Below are positions 15,191 through 24,025 of a stretch of DNA of 64,000 nt, piece by piece. The stretch is from Domibacillus tundrae (GTDB lineage Bacteria; Bacillota; Bacilli; Bacillales; Domibacillaceae), in contig NZ_LAJA01000001.1 of NCBI RefSeq assembly GCF_000970675.1, positions 186,001 to 250,000 of the forward strand, written 5' to 3'. Positions within the stretch are counted from its first letter, which is position 1, and each line of letters starts with the position of its first letter. Under the pieces are notes generated by a model. The model saw nothing but the letters and a program-made list of their open reading frames with translations. It was not told the DNA's origin and made no database searches. The translations under genes were made by a program, and so were the position numbers.

Positions 15191-18043
15191 ATGAAAGAAG
15201 CTGTAACATCCGGCATTCGGCGCCGTTATTTACTTTTATCATTGTCCATTTTATTTTTATTAACAGCAGCAGGGGCTGGTGCCTTTGTTTATATGAAACA
15301 TTCACAAGAAGAATTGATGTCAAAGCAAGAAGCGTTATATGATAAGCAGGTGAAATTGGAGACACTGCGGGATTCGCTAAATGATATGTTTTTTCGGGCA
15401 AGAGGGTATGTGGCTTTTCGCAATAATGAAGAGCTTGAGCAGGTGTATGTAGATATTGAACAAGTAAACGATGCACTCACTGAATTAAAAAACATTCATT
15501 TAAATATGGAAGAAAAACAATTAACACAAGAGCTTACTGAATTTATGGCTGCCTATGAAAATGAATCACTGCCTGCCGTGATTGAAATGGTAGAAAGAGA
15601 TGATTATGAGGCGCTTCGCAAGTTTTCTAGCAGCGGCCTGACCGATTCGGTGAACCAATTTATGGCCTATGCAAAGCAATATAAAACGGATATTGATGAT
15701 GATTTAGAAGCTCTATCCGCAGAAATGCTTCAGCAGGCCAATCAATTCACACTGGTGATGATTGTCTTTATCTTTCTATTATTCTTGTTTATTTCCTATT
15801 TAATTTGGCGCATGATGAAAGAGATTGTAAGACCGCTTGAACATATGAGAAAAGTGGCGGATGATTTCACGTCCGGAAAAAACTTTTCCTTGCTGCCGGT
15901 CAATCGAAATGATGAGATAGGTGTGTTGTTTTCTTCGTTCGGGTCCATGATCCGGACTATAAGAGAAAAAGAAGAGGAATTAATGGCGCAAAATGAAGAG
16001 CTTATTATGCAGCAGCAAGAATTGCAGGAGCATCAAACGAAAATTGAAGATTCGCTTCGTGAAACAAAACAAACGAAAGAACGGCTGGAGCGCTACAACG
16101 ACTTAAATCATGTTCTTTCCTTTTCGCTTAACAAGCAGGAGCTTGCGGACAGTGTGCTGGAGTATTTAGATAATGTCTATCAGCTGGACCTGGGGATGTT
16201 TTGGCTTCGGGATAGTGGAGAGCATGCACTTAAAGGCATGACGACAACGATGTTTGAGGAGTTTTCAGCCAGCCGGACGGAATATATAGACCAGCGTTTA
16301 AAGGAAAAACCGTTCTTTGCGTTAACAAGAGAAGCCCTTCATGAAAAAGGACTTGCTTCGGAAACCGTCTACGTAAATGACTATTTTGCAGGCGTGCACA
16401 ATGCAGACGGACAAATGGCCGCTTTATTCGGCGGTTCAAGAATTGGGCGTGCTTTTTCCTTGGAAGAGCAGAAAGACTTGCTTGGTTTGTTAAATCGAAT
16501 TTATTTAGCGATTGAACGCATTCAGTTATATGATCGTAATGTAGGGGAACGGATATTAAATGAACGGATTGTGAACAACATTAATGAGGGCATTCAATTT
16601 GTTGGGATCGATGGCATGATGCTGCAGCGAAATGAAGCGCTTTGCTCGATTCTTAATTGCGGCAATGTGCCGCTTGATGCAGCGGTCGAAAAAGGACAGT
16701 GGATTGATCGGCTGGCCAGTCAAACCGATGATCCGCCAAAAATGAGAGAATTTCTGGAAAAATGTATATCTAAACATGAGCACGGTGTCTATGAATATCG
16801 GTATAGAGTTTTAGAACCTTCAGAACAGGTCATTGATGTATACAGTGCCCCGGTTTTAATTGAAGGAGAAAAGACGGGAACTATTTTTGTTCATCGTGAT
16901 ATTACGAAAGAATATGAAGTGGATCAAATGAAAACGGAGCTGGTCAGCACTGTCAGCCATGAACTCCGCACACCCCTTTCAAGTGTTCTCGGTTTTACAG
17001 AACTGCTGCTTCATAAGCAGTTAAAGCCGGAAAAACAAAAAAAATACTTAGAAACGATTTACAAAGAAGCGAAAAGACTGACAAACTTAATCAATGACTT
17101 CCTTGATTTACAGCGAATGGAGGCGGGCAGTCAAGCTTATCAAATGGAAGAATTGCAGATCAATGAGATAGCGGTTGAAGCTGTAGCCCGTTTCCGTTTA
17201 GAAAGCAGTCACCCGATTGTCGTAGTAGATGAAGCGGCAAATGTCCGGGTTGAAGGTGACAAAGAGCGTCTCGCCCAAGTGCTGACCAATCTTCTTGGCA
17301 ACGCAATGAAGTTTTCACCAGATGGCGGCCATGTGACGGTGACTCTTTCAAATGAAGAGAATGAGGTCATTGTATCAATACAGGATGAAGGCATTGGTAT
17401 TCCAGCCGAAGCTTTACCGAAGCTGTTTAATAAATTCCAGCGCATTGATAATAGCGCACGCAGAAAAATTGGTGGAACAGGGCTGGGGCTGGCGATTTGC
17501 CGCGAGATTATCGAAAGGCACAATGGAATGATTACAATCGAGTCAGAAGAGGGAAAAGGAACAACAGTCCGTTTTTCATTGCCGATTCTTTCATCAGGAA
17601 AGAGCCGGGTGATTCGTGAGGAAGGAAGAGAAAACAGTCCGTCTGTTATGATAGTTGAGGATGATGTGAGCCTGGCTCTTCTTTTATCAGAAGAGCTAAA
17701 AATGAATGGCTTTACGGTTATCTATCACTTGAATCCGTCAGAAGCCTTTGAAGAAGCAAAACGAACGCGGCTTGTGGGCATTGTCATTGATATAATGCTC
17801 GGTGACGATTTGAATGGATGGGATTTAGTAGGACTTTTAAAAGAAGAAAAAGAAACCAGGGACATTCCGATCATTATTTCTTCTGCACTTGACCAGAGCG
17901 AAGAAGCAGAAAAACTAAATCAAATTGATCATTATTTAACGAAACCGTATCCGCCTAACCAGTTGTCCGAAGCCGTCCTTGGGTTTTTAACTGAGCCAAT
18001 GCAGCAGGGTATTATTTTCTATCCGGAGAGAGGTTCTGATTAA
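15191..18043 (+). CDS. Membrane hybrid histidine kinase with GAF, PAS and receiver domains
   Basis: A 950-residue protein. TM1 is at ~15-33, followed by an extracytoplasmic, helical CHASE3-like sensor (~35-185), TM2 (~190-210), HAMP (~212-265), a coiled coil rich in Glu/Gln, a GAF-like domain (~300-445) and a PAS domain (~455-570). HisKA has His590 in STVSHELRTPL. The HATPase (~690-810) has intact NLLGNAMKFS, DEGIGIP and GTGLGLAICR. The C-terminal receiver (~825-940) has Asp867 in IVIDIMLGDD. Because the protein ends in a receiver, it needs a histidine-phosphotransfer domain, and one exists at the N terminus of the GGDEF protein at 24022-25638. It is cotranscribed with the glycoside-hydrolase-like gene, whose ATG directly follows its stop. 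A role in controlling polysaccharide output is inferred from this neighbourhood. Confidence 0.9.
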   Translation: MKEAVTSGIRRRYLLLSLSILFLLTAAGAGAFVYMKHSQEELMSKQEALYDKQVKLETLRDSLNDMFFRARGYVAFRNNEELEQVYVDIEQVNDALTELKNIHLNMEEKQLTQELTEFMAAYENESLPAVIEMVERDDYEALRKFSSSGLTDSVNQFMAYAKQYKTDIDDDLEALSAEMLQQANQFTLVMIVFIFLLFLFISYLIWRMMKEIVRPLEHMRKVADDFTSGKNFSLLPVNRNDEIGVLFSSFGSMIRTIREKEEELMAQNEELIMQQQELQEHQTKIEDSLRETKQTKERLERYNDLNHVLSFSLNKQELADSVLEYLDNVYQLDLGMFWLRDSGEHALKGMTTTMFEEFSASRTEYIDQRLKEKPFFALTREALHEKGLASETVYVNDYFAGVHNADGQMAALFGGSRIGRAFSLEEQKDLLGLLNRIYLAIERIQLYDRNVGERILNERIVNNINEGIQFVGIDGMMLQRNEALCSILNCGNVPLDAAVEKGQWIDRLASQTDDPPKMREFLEKCISKHEHGVYEYRYRVLEPSEQVIDVYSAPVLIEGEKTGTIFVHRDITKEYEVDQMKTELVSTVSHELRTPLSSVLGFTELLLHKQLKPEKQKKYLETIYKEAKRLTNLINDFLDLQRMEAGSQAYQMEELQINEIAVEAVARFRLESSHPIVVVDEAANVRVEGDKERLAQVLTNLLGNAMKFSPDGGHVTVTLSNEENEVIVSIQDEGIGIPAEALPKLFNKFQRIDNSARRKIGGTGLGLAICREIIERHNGMITIESEEGKGTTVRFSLPILSSGKSRVIREEGRENSPSVMIVEDDVSLALLLSEELKMNGFTVIYHLNPSEAFEEAKRTRLVGIVIDIMLGDDLNGWDLVGLLKEEKETRDIPIIISSALDQSEEAEKLNQIDHYLTKPYPPNQLSEAVLGFLTEPMQQGIIFYPERGSD

Positions 18044-21000
18044 ATGCAAATAAATAAAAAGTGGATGATACTGCCGGGCATCCTTCTTCTGCTTTTCCTG
18101 CCCCGAATGATATGGGAGCTTAGCGATACAAGAGAAGAAAAAGTTGTCATTTTAGATAAGACGGTTCCCACGGATAACAAGAGAGAGCACCGGGCCCTCG
18201 CCTGGGTGCTAAAGCATTTGCGCTTTGACACTTTTGGCGGGGAGAACGACTATTATGGCTACTTTCCCGAAAAAGAAATAAAAGAAAGAGCGCTGCCTGA
18301 AAGCCTTCAAGACGCCGACGTTATTTATGTAGCCGACACATACGGTGTGTACGACAAGAATGAAGATTTAGTGTATGGCGGCCTCCAAATGAAAGAGTGG
18401 GAAGCGATCAAGCAGCAAACAGCCGATCATTCGACGACGCTTGTGATGGAATTCAATACATTCGCTTCTCCGACAAAAGCGGATGTAAAAAACAACATGG
18501 CTTCTTTTCTTCATACAAAGCCAACTGGCTGGACCGGCCGTGTTTTTAAGGATTTGAACAGAGAAAACGAGGAGCTGGCCAGTGTATTACCGCTTTATGA
18601 ATCTGGCGGGGAAAAATGGGCGTTTCAAGGAGCCGGTTTTGTTCTCGCAAACGAAGAAAAAGAAAAAGTGATTGTGCTTTCAGATGAAGCGGGAGAGGTA
18701 AACGATACGCAATTAACGATGAATTTTACGGAGGAAGGAAAACGCATAACGGGTCTTGATAAAGGAGCCCCGTACACGTATTGGTTTGATATAACCATAC
18801 CGGACAACGAAAATGATATTCTAGCAAACTACCAATGGGATTTATCAGAAAAGGGAAAAGCGGCAGTAGAAAAGGAAGGCATTCCGCTGTCATTCCCGGC
18901 GGTGATTCACCATTCCTATGAACAGTCCGATTTATTTTATTTCGCAGGAGATTTTGCGGATACAGCAGAAGTCTCTTTCGTTTATAAATATGCCGGTTTT
19001 GCTTCTATGCGTGCGCTGATTACACCATCCTCTCTTTATCCGGAGCAGGCATTTTTCTGGAAAACGTATGTGCCGCTTATGAAAGGCGTATTGGCCATGG
19101 AGAAAAGGGCAGAAAAAGAAGCGGCGGCAGTTCCGGTGGAAGAGAAAAACGGCCTTTCTTACACAGCACGTTTAAATGGCGATCGGTTTGATGTGTTTGA
19201 AGACGGCAAATGGAAAACGATAACGGCCAAAGGCGTAAACATCGGTATGGGCAAGCCGGGCGCTTTTCCGGGAGAAGCCGCCATTTCAGAATCGGAGTAC
19301 TATGACTGGCTGATCCAGATCGGTGAAATGAATGCCAATGTAATTCGCGTTTATACAATTCATCCACCCGGTTTTTACAACGCATTAAAGAGATATAATG
19401 AGGAACATGACAAGCCGATTTATGTGCTGCATGGTGTCTGGGTCGACGAAGAGCCTTTAGAGGAAACTCTTGATGCGTTCACGCCAGAAATTACGGAGGA
19501 GTTTCAGTCTGAAATGAAACGAGTTGCCGATGTGATTCACGGCAATGGGGATATTGAACAACGAACAGGTCATGCGTCAGGTGTGTACCGGGCGGATATA
19601 TCGCCTTATGTGATCGGATGGGTGCTTGGAATCGAATGGTATCCGTATATGGTTGATAATATGAAAACAAAATATGCGGGCCTTGCTCAATACGAAGGGG
19701 AGTTTGTCCGGACAGAACAAGCCGAACCGATGGAAATTTGGCTGGCCGAACAAATGGATTCAATGATGAAATACGAGGCCGATACGTACAAGTGGACAAG
19801 GCCGATGAGCTTTACAAACTGGGTAACGACGGATTTGCTGGAACACCCTGCTGAGCCGCAGGAGCAGGAAGATTTAGTATCAGTTAATCCGAATACGATC
19901 AAGCCGAAAAGGGATACCGAGATGTTTGCTTCTTACCATGTGTATCCGTATTATCCTGACTTTTTAAATTTAGAAGAAAAGTATTTAACATACAAAGATT
20001 CACGCGGTGAAAACAACAGCTATGCCGGATACTTGCATGATCTTCGCGCAGCGCATAACATGCCGGTGCTGATTGCAGAGTTTGGCATCCCTGCTTCCCG
20101 CGGCATGACCCATCGAAATGCGTTTGGCTTAAATCAAGGCTTTATGAGCGAAAAGCAGCAGGGTGAAGGACTGATTCACCTGTATGATGATATTTTAGCG
20201 GAAAAGATGATGGGCGGTCTTGTATTTACATGGCAGGATGAGTGGTTTAAGCGAACATGGAACACAATGGATCTCGATGATCCGGACCGGCGTCCATTTT
20301 GGTCAAATGCCCAGACGAATGAGCAGCAGTTTGGCTTGATGAGCTTTGACCGGCTGCTTGTGAAAACAGACGGAAACGTCAACGACTGGGAAGAGGTTAA
20401 GCCGTTCTATGAGAAGGAAGATAATCTTTATGTGACGCATGATGAACGCTACCTTTATATCCGATCGAAAGAAGTGAATGGGCGGATGCCAACACTTTAT
20501 TTTGATGTTCATCCGACTATCGGAAGCAAGAAGTTTGGCGATCTATCGTTCCAGTCAAACGAACCGGAATTTGTTCTATCATTCGACAGCCGGGAAAAAG
20601 GAACACTGCAGGTCGATGCCTATTATGATACTTTTATGTATCAGTACGGATTTAGTGTACCAATGTTAAAACCAGCGCCGCAAAGACCGATGAATAACAG
20701 CGGCAAGTTAAACCCGATCCGATTGGCGTTAAATAAAGAAATTACCCGTCCTGATACAGGGGAAGTGCTGCCGTTTGATTACTATGAAACAGGTGTTATG
20801 CGGTTTGGCAACAGTAATCCAAAATCACCTGATTATGACTCTCTAGCTGATTATTATGTCGACCAAAAATCAGGAAACATTGAAATCCGTATTCCATGGC
20901 TGTTATTGAATGTGAAAGATCCAAGCAGCTTAAAAGCTACAGGGGATATTTTCAAAGAAGGAATGGAAGCAGAAGAAACAATTGAAGGTATTGGCATTGC

Positions 21001-21163
21001 AGCTTCTTTTGCAGGAGAATTCACAGTGCCCGATTCCTCAGAGAACGCTATTCCAGAGATGAATATGTACGAATGGGAATCATGGGACAATGAGACCTTA
21101 TCAAGGGAACGGCTGAAGCCATCGTACTACATGCTTCAAAAGCGCTTCGAACAAGAAGATTAA
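18044..21163 (+). CDS. Membrane-anchored glycoside-hydrolase-like protein
   Basis: A 1039-residue protein. An N-terminal anchor (~6-22, ILPGILLLLFLPRMIW) leads into a ~330-residue Rossmann/beta region, then a (beta/alpha)8 domain at ~395-720. In the barrel, Glu531 in WVLGIEWYPY and Glu679 in LIAEFGIP sit where clan GH-A enzymes place their acid/base and nucleophile. The C-terminal ~780-1010 region (LYVTHDERYLYIRSKE..., NIEIRIPWLLLNV) looks like a beta-sandwich carbohydrate-binding domain. It probably faces outside and acts on or guides a polymer, perhaps the one made by the GT2 enzyme encoded opposite. No CAZy family can be assigned by eye. GGAGAGAGG upstream and the immediate junction with the kinase stop support translation coupling. 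Confidence 0.65.
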   Translation: MQINKKWMILPGILLLLFLPRMIWELSDTREEKVVILDKTVPTDNKREHRALAWVLKHLRFDTFGGENDYYGYFPEKEIKERALPESLQDADVIYVADTYGVYDKNEDLVYGGLQMKEWEAIKQQTADHSTTLVMEFNTFASPTKADVKNNMASFLHTKPTGWTGRVFKDLNRENEELASVLPLYESGGEKWAFQGAGFVLANEEKEKVIVLSDEAGEVNDTQLTMNFTEEGKRITGLDKGAPYTYWFDITIPDNENDILANYQWDLSEKGKAAVEKEGIPLSFPAVIHHSYEQSDLFYFAGDFADTAEVSFVYKYAGFASMRALITPSSLYPEQAFFWKTYVPLMKGVLAMEKRAEKEAAAVPVEEKNGLSYTARLNGDRFDVFEDGKWKTITAKGVNIGMGKPGAFPGEAAISESEYYDWLIQIGEMNANVIRVYTIHPPGFYNALKRYNEEHDKPIYVLHGVWVDEEPLEETLDAFTPEITEEFQSEMKRVADVIHGNGDIEQRTGHASGVYRADISPYVIGWVLGIEWYPYMVDNMKTKYAGLAQYEGEFVRTEQAEPMEIWLAEQMDSMMKYEADTYKWTRPMSFTNWVTTDLLEHPAEPQEQEDLVSVNPNTIKPKRDTEMFASYHVYPYYPDFLNLEEKYLTYKDSRGENNSYAGYLHDLRAAHNMPVLIAEFGIPASRGMTHRNAFGLNQGFMSEKQQGEGLIHLYDDILAEKMMGGLVFTWQDEWFKRTWNTMDLDDPDRRPFWSNAQTNEQQFGLMSFDRLLVKTDGNVNDWEEVKPFYEKEDNLYVTHDERYLYIRSKEVNGRMPTLYFDVHPTIGSKKFGDLSFQSNEPEFVLSFDSREKGTLQVDAYYDTFMYQYGFSVPMLKPAPQRPMNNSGKLNPIRLALNKEITRPDTGEVLPFDYYETGVMRFGNSNPKSPDYDSLADYYVDQKSGNIEIRIPWLLLNVKDPSSLKATGDIFKEGMEAEETIEGIGIAASFAGEFTVPDSSENAIPEMNMYEWESWDNETLSRERLKPSYYMLQKRFEQED

Positions 21164-21171
21164 TAACTAGA

Positions 21172-21206
21172 AAAACGGACAGCTCCTCAACAGAGCTGTC
21201 CGTTTT
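21172..21206. terminator. Bidirectional terminator between convergent operons
   Basis: AAAACGGACAGCTC-ctcaaca-GAGCTGTCCGTTTT with T runs on both sides. It separates the + strand kinase/GH operon from the - strand operon. Confidence 0.9.
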
Positions 21207-21560
21207 TTAGTCAAGAATGCTTTGAACAAGTGACATTAATTCAATCGGGCTAAAGGGCTTTGCCATAAAATAATCGGCTCCGCGCGACATCGCCAGTTCC
21301 CGGTCTGCTTCCTGAGCTTTAGCCGTTAACATTAAAACGGGTGTGGAAACTCCGTTTTTGCGAATGGTTTCCAGCACTTCCATTCCCGTAAAGTGTGGCA
21401 TCATGTAATCCAGGATGATCAAGTCATGTGCTTGTGTCTGAATATGATGCAATGCTTCTTGTCCGTCTTCTGCTTCTGTAATGTCAAAATCGTCTTCCAG
21501 TGTATCCACAATTAGCATGCGTAAAATTTCTTCATCATCCGCTACTAAAATCTTTTTCAA
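21207..21560 (-). CDS. Single-domain response regulator (CheY-like)
   Basis: A 117-residue receiver with no output domain. The acidic pair is DDE at 8-10, Asp51 lies in LIILDYMMPH, Thr in MLTAKAQ and Lys in MAKPFSP. The start is TTG at 21560 with GGAGGTGGG upstream. It is the last gene of the - strand operon after the glycosyltransferase. Stand-alone receivers act by protein contact or as phosphate shuttles. Here it may accept phosphate from the HPt domain and act on the glycosyltransferase or kinase. That role is inference from position only. Confidence 0.85.
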   Translation of the reverse strand: MKKILVADDEEILRMLIVDTLEDDFDITEAEDGQEALHHIQTQAHDLIILDYMMPHFTGMEVLETIRKNGVSTPVLMLTAKAQEADRELAMSRGADYFMAKPFSPIELMSLVQSILD

Positions 21561-21581
21561 TTCAGCCCACCTCCATGTGGT

Positions 21582-22979
21582 TTAAGTTGAGATTCCTTTT
21601 CGTTTCATATCGCCCCAATGCTGCTTCTTTCGGAAAGCCGCAAAAATGCCCTGGATCCGCCAAATGACCATAAGCGGCCGGTACCAAAATGTCTCTGTCA
21701 GCGCCCAGCCGTATAACCGAACCAAATGAGAAACTTTTGGATATTTATGAAGCGTCAATTCTTCCAAAAGTACGGCAAGCGCAGAAATAAGAGACCCGTA
21801 AAAAATAGTCACTAAAAACAGAAGGCCGGCAATTTTCGGATCAATCAGTGAAAAAAAGAAGCCGCCGAAAATAATAAAATAACCGCAAAACTCAAAAATG
21901 GCCCCAAGCAATTCAACGAATAAAAAATAAGGCATCGATACCAGCCCGATCGATCCATAGGAAGGATTGAGCATCATTTTTTTATGCGTCCAGAGCGTTT
22001 CAGACAGACCGCGCTGCCAGCGGATGCGCTGCGACCGTAAAACCTCGAGCGATTCCGGTGCTTCTGTCCAGCAAACAGGGTCCGGTATGTACTCAATTCG
22101 CTGCTTTGATTTTTCTTCTTTCAGCAATCTGTGCAGACGAACAACAAGTTCCATGTCTTCGCCAACTGTTTTCTTATTGTAGCCGCCGGCGCGGATGACC
22201 CGCTCTTTATGAAAAACACCGAAAGCACCGGAAACAATCAGCAAAATGTTCAGCCGGCTTAGCGCCAGCCGGCCAATCAAAAAGGCACGGAAATACTCAA
22301 TAATCTGCATAAGGACAAGCGGATGACTTGGCAGATTAATCGTTTCCACTTTACTTCTTGAAATGGTCGATCCGTTTGCAATCCGCACAGAACCACCTGT
22401 TACAATAACCTGGCCATCTGATTCAATAATCGGCTTCATTGTTTTTAAAAGCGCATCATTTTCAAGGATTGAATCGCCGTCAATGGCGCAAAAGTAAGGG
22501 TACGATGATAGATTAATGCCTGCATTCAGTGCATCTGCTTTTCCGCCATTGGCCTTTTTGATAAGGCGGATATAGGGGAAAACAGACGATTGGTAAATGG
22601 CTTTAATATCAGCAGTCTGCAAATAAGTCCGGACAGCATAGGGAATCTCTATCATTTGAAATTCCTCAATCATCCGAGCTGAAGTTTGATCCTTGGACCC
22701 ATCATCAATCACAATAATCTCTTTTTCAGGATATTCAAGAGCGAGCAGGGAGCGCACTGTACTGACAACCCCGACTTCTTCATTATAAGCAGGAACAAGC
22801 ACGGAGACGGGAAATGTCCGGTCGTTTCCTGCTATGTCCTCTGTTGCTTCACGGGGATCTAATTCACTTTCGCGATACACTTTCCGAAAGGCCAGTAAAA
22901 AAAGAGTAATATAACTTAAGCTGGAAAACAGCATATAAGCAATAATTACATAAGAAAGAACAAGGAAAAATACATTCAT
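21582..22979 (-). CDS. Processive GT2 glycosyltransferase (exopolysaccharide synthase type)
   Basis: A 465-residue protein starting at the ATG at 22979 that shares one base with the stop of the HEAT gene, with GGGGGGTG before it. TM1 is at ~1-30. The GT-A domain has VLVPAYNEE, IIVIDDGSKD (~90), the metal-binding CAIDGDS (~165), the acceptor-site VGEDMEL (~275) and the processivity motif QRIRWQRG (~325). Three or more C-terminal membrane helices form the export channel. The layout matches BcsA, HasA, PgaC and B. subtilis YdaM. It polymerises a sugar nucleotide into an exported polysaccharide, likely N-acetylglucosamine or glucose based, but I cannot decide which. No PilZ domain is present in it. 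Confidence 0.88.
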   Translation of the reverse strand: MNVFFLVLSYVIIAYMLFSSLSYITLFLLAFRKVYRESELDPREATEDIAGNDRTFPVSVLVPAYNEEVGVVSTVRSLLALEYPEKEIIVIDDGSKDQTSARMIEEFQMIEIPYAVRTYLQTADIKAIYQSSVFPYIRLIKKANGGKADALNAGINLSSYPYFCAIDGDSILENDALLKTMKPIIESDGQVIVTGGSVRIANGSTISRSKVETINLPSHPLVLMQIIEYFRAFLIGRLALSRLNILLIVSGAFGVFHKERVIRAGGYNKKTVGEDMELVVRLHRLLKEEKSKQRIEYIPDPVCWTEAPESLEVLRSQRIRWQRGLSETLWTHKKMMLNPSYGSIGLVSMPYFLFVELLGAIFEFCGYFIIFGGFFFSLIDPKIAGLLFLVTIFYGSLISALAVLLEELTLHKYPKVSHLVRLYGWALTETFWYRPLMVIWRIQGIFAAFRKKQHWGDMKRKGIST

Positions 22980-24025
22980 TAATTGGCACCCCCCGGTCGA
23001 TAGATCTGCCACTGTGCAGCCATATCCCGCCCGTAACGATCAGAGTGGTTTTCGGACAAATGAGCAAGAATGACATCGCCATCTGAAAAGTGGGTAAATG
23101 CTTCAGCCGCAGAATAACGGACCCACCAAACAGAATCTCCCAGCAGCGTGCTCAATATTTTTTTATAGCGGGAAAACTGCAAAATGCCAGCTATACGTGC
23201 AGCAAACATGCGCTCCGTCCAAATCGATGATTCAAAAAAGGGTGCAAGCAAATCAGGATCTGACATATACTCCAGCCGGAACAACGTTTTGAGAGCTTGA
23301 ATCCTTGTCTCAGCATGAGAACTTTCCAGCTCTTTTTCAACAGCAGGGAGAAAAGACATGGCACCGGACTGTCCGATAAAGACAAGTGCAGCATATTTCA
23401 ATGTCACATCTGTGCCGTCAAGAGCAGACTGGATTTCCTTCACGGTGCCTTCTTTCTGCAAGCGGTTAAAGACATCGACATACAGCCGGATTGGCACATT
23501 TGGAAACCGGCTTAACTCTTTACTAACCTTTGTTTCATCTAGTGAAGCAAGCGTCCGAATGAGCTGCTGTGTTTCAACGTCTAGTTTATTGGCAGCGGTA
23601 AGCCGCTCGAATAAAACAGGAGACAGGGAAGCCATATGGAAATCTTCAATGTAATGCAGTGTGTTTATTCGTCTCGCCCAATTACGCTGGCCAAGTATTC
23701 GGCTGTAGGGTTCTGTTAAAAATTCTTCAGACAATTGTTTGACTAAAGGTGAAATATTCGCTTCTTTTGTGAACGCAACATAGCCATTTAATAATCGTTC
23801 CAATACGACTGCCTGATGTCGGGTAGACCGGATGGCATATAGAAAGCGCACGTCGGAAGGTTCGATAATATAGGAACTGAAAGGTTCGGTTAAATGGTTA
23901 TACTGGCTTTCTATTTCTTCTTCATAGCGCTGCCGCTTTTTTTTGCGAATGACTAGATAGAAAAGAAGCGCAATTTGGAAAAGAAAAAGAAACGCGATCA
24001 TCAGAAGAAAAAAATAAATGGTCAT
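22979..24025 (-). CDS. Membrane-anchored HEAT-repeat protein
   Basis: A 348-residue protein. One N-terminal membrane helix (~3-25, FFLLMIAFLFLFQIALLFYL) is followed by KKKR, so the rest faces the cytoplasm. From ~60 on it consists of short paired helices typical of HEAT/armadillo repeats, clearest in ALVFIGQSGAMSFLPAVEKEL, ARIQALKTLFRL-like TRIQALKTLFRLEY and WVRYSAAEAFTHF. Such scaffolds often accompany synthase/diguanylate-cyclase pairs and may hold them together. The start ATG overlaps the stop of the GGDEF gene (ATGA), and its stop overlaps the start of the glycosyltransferase, so all three are made together. Confidence 0.75.
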   Translation of the reverse strand: MTIYFFLLMIAFLFLFQIALLFYLVIRKKKRQRYEEEIESQYNHLTEPFSSYIIEPSDVRFLYAIRSTRHQAVVLERLLNGYVAFTKEANISPLVKQLSEEFLTEPYSRILGQRNWARRINTLHYIEDFHMASLSPVLFERLTAANKLDVETQQLIRTLASLDETKVSKELSRFPNVPIRLYVDVFNRLQKEGTVKEIQSALDGTDVTLKYAALVFIGQSGAMSFLPAVEKELESSHAETRIQALKTLFRLEYMSDPDLLAPFFESSIWTERMFAARIAGILQFSRYKKILSTLLGDSVWWVRYSAAEAFTHFSDGDVILAHLSENHSDRYGRDMAAQWQIYRPGGAN

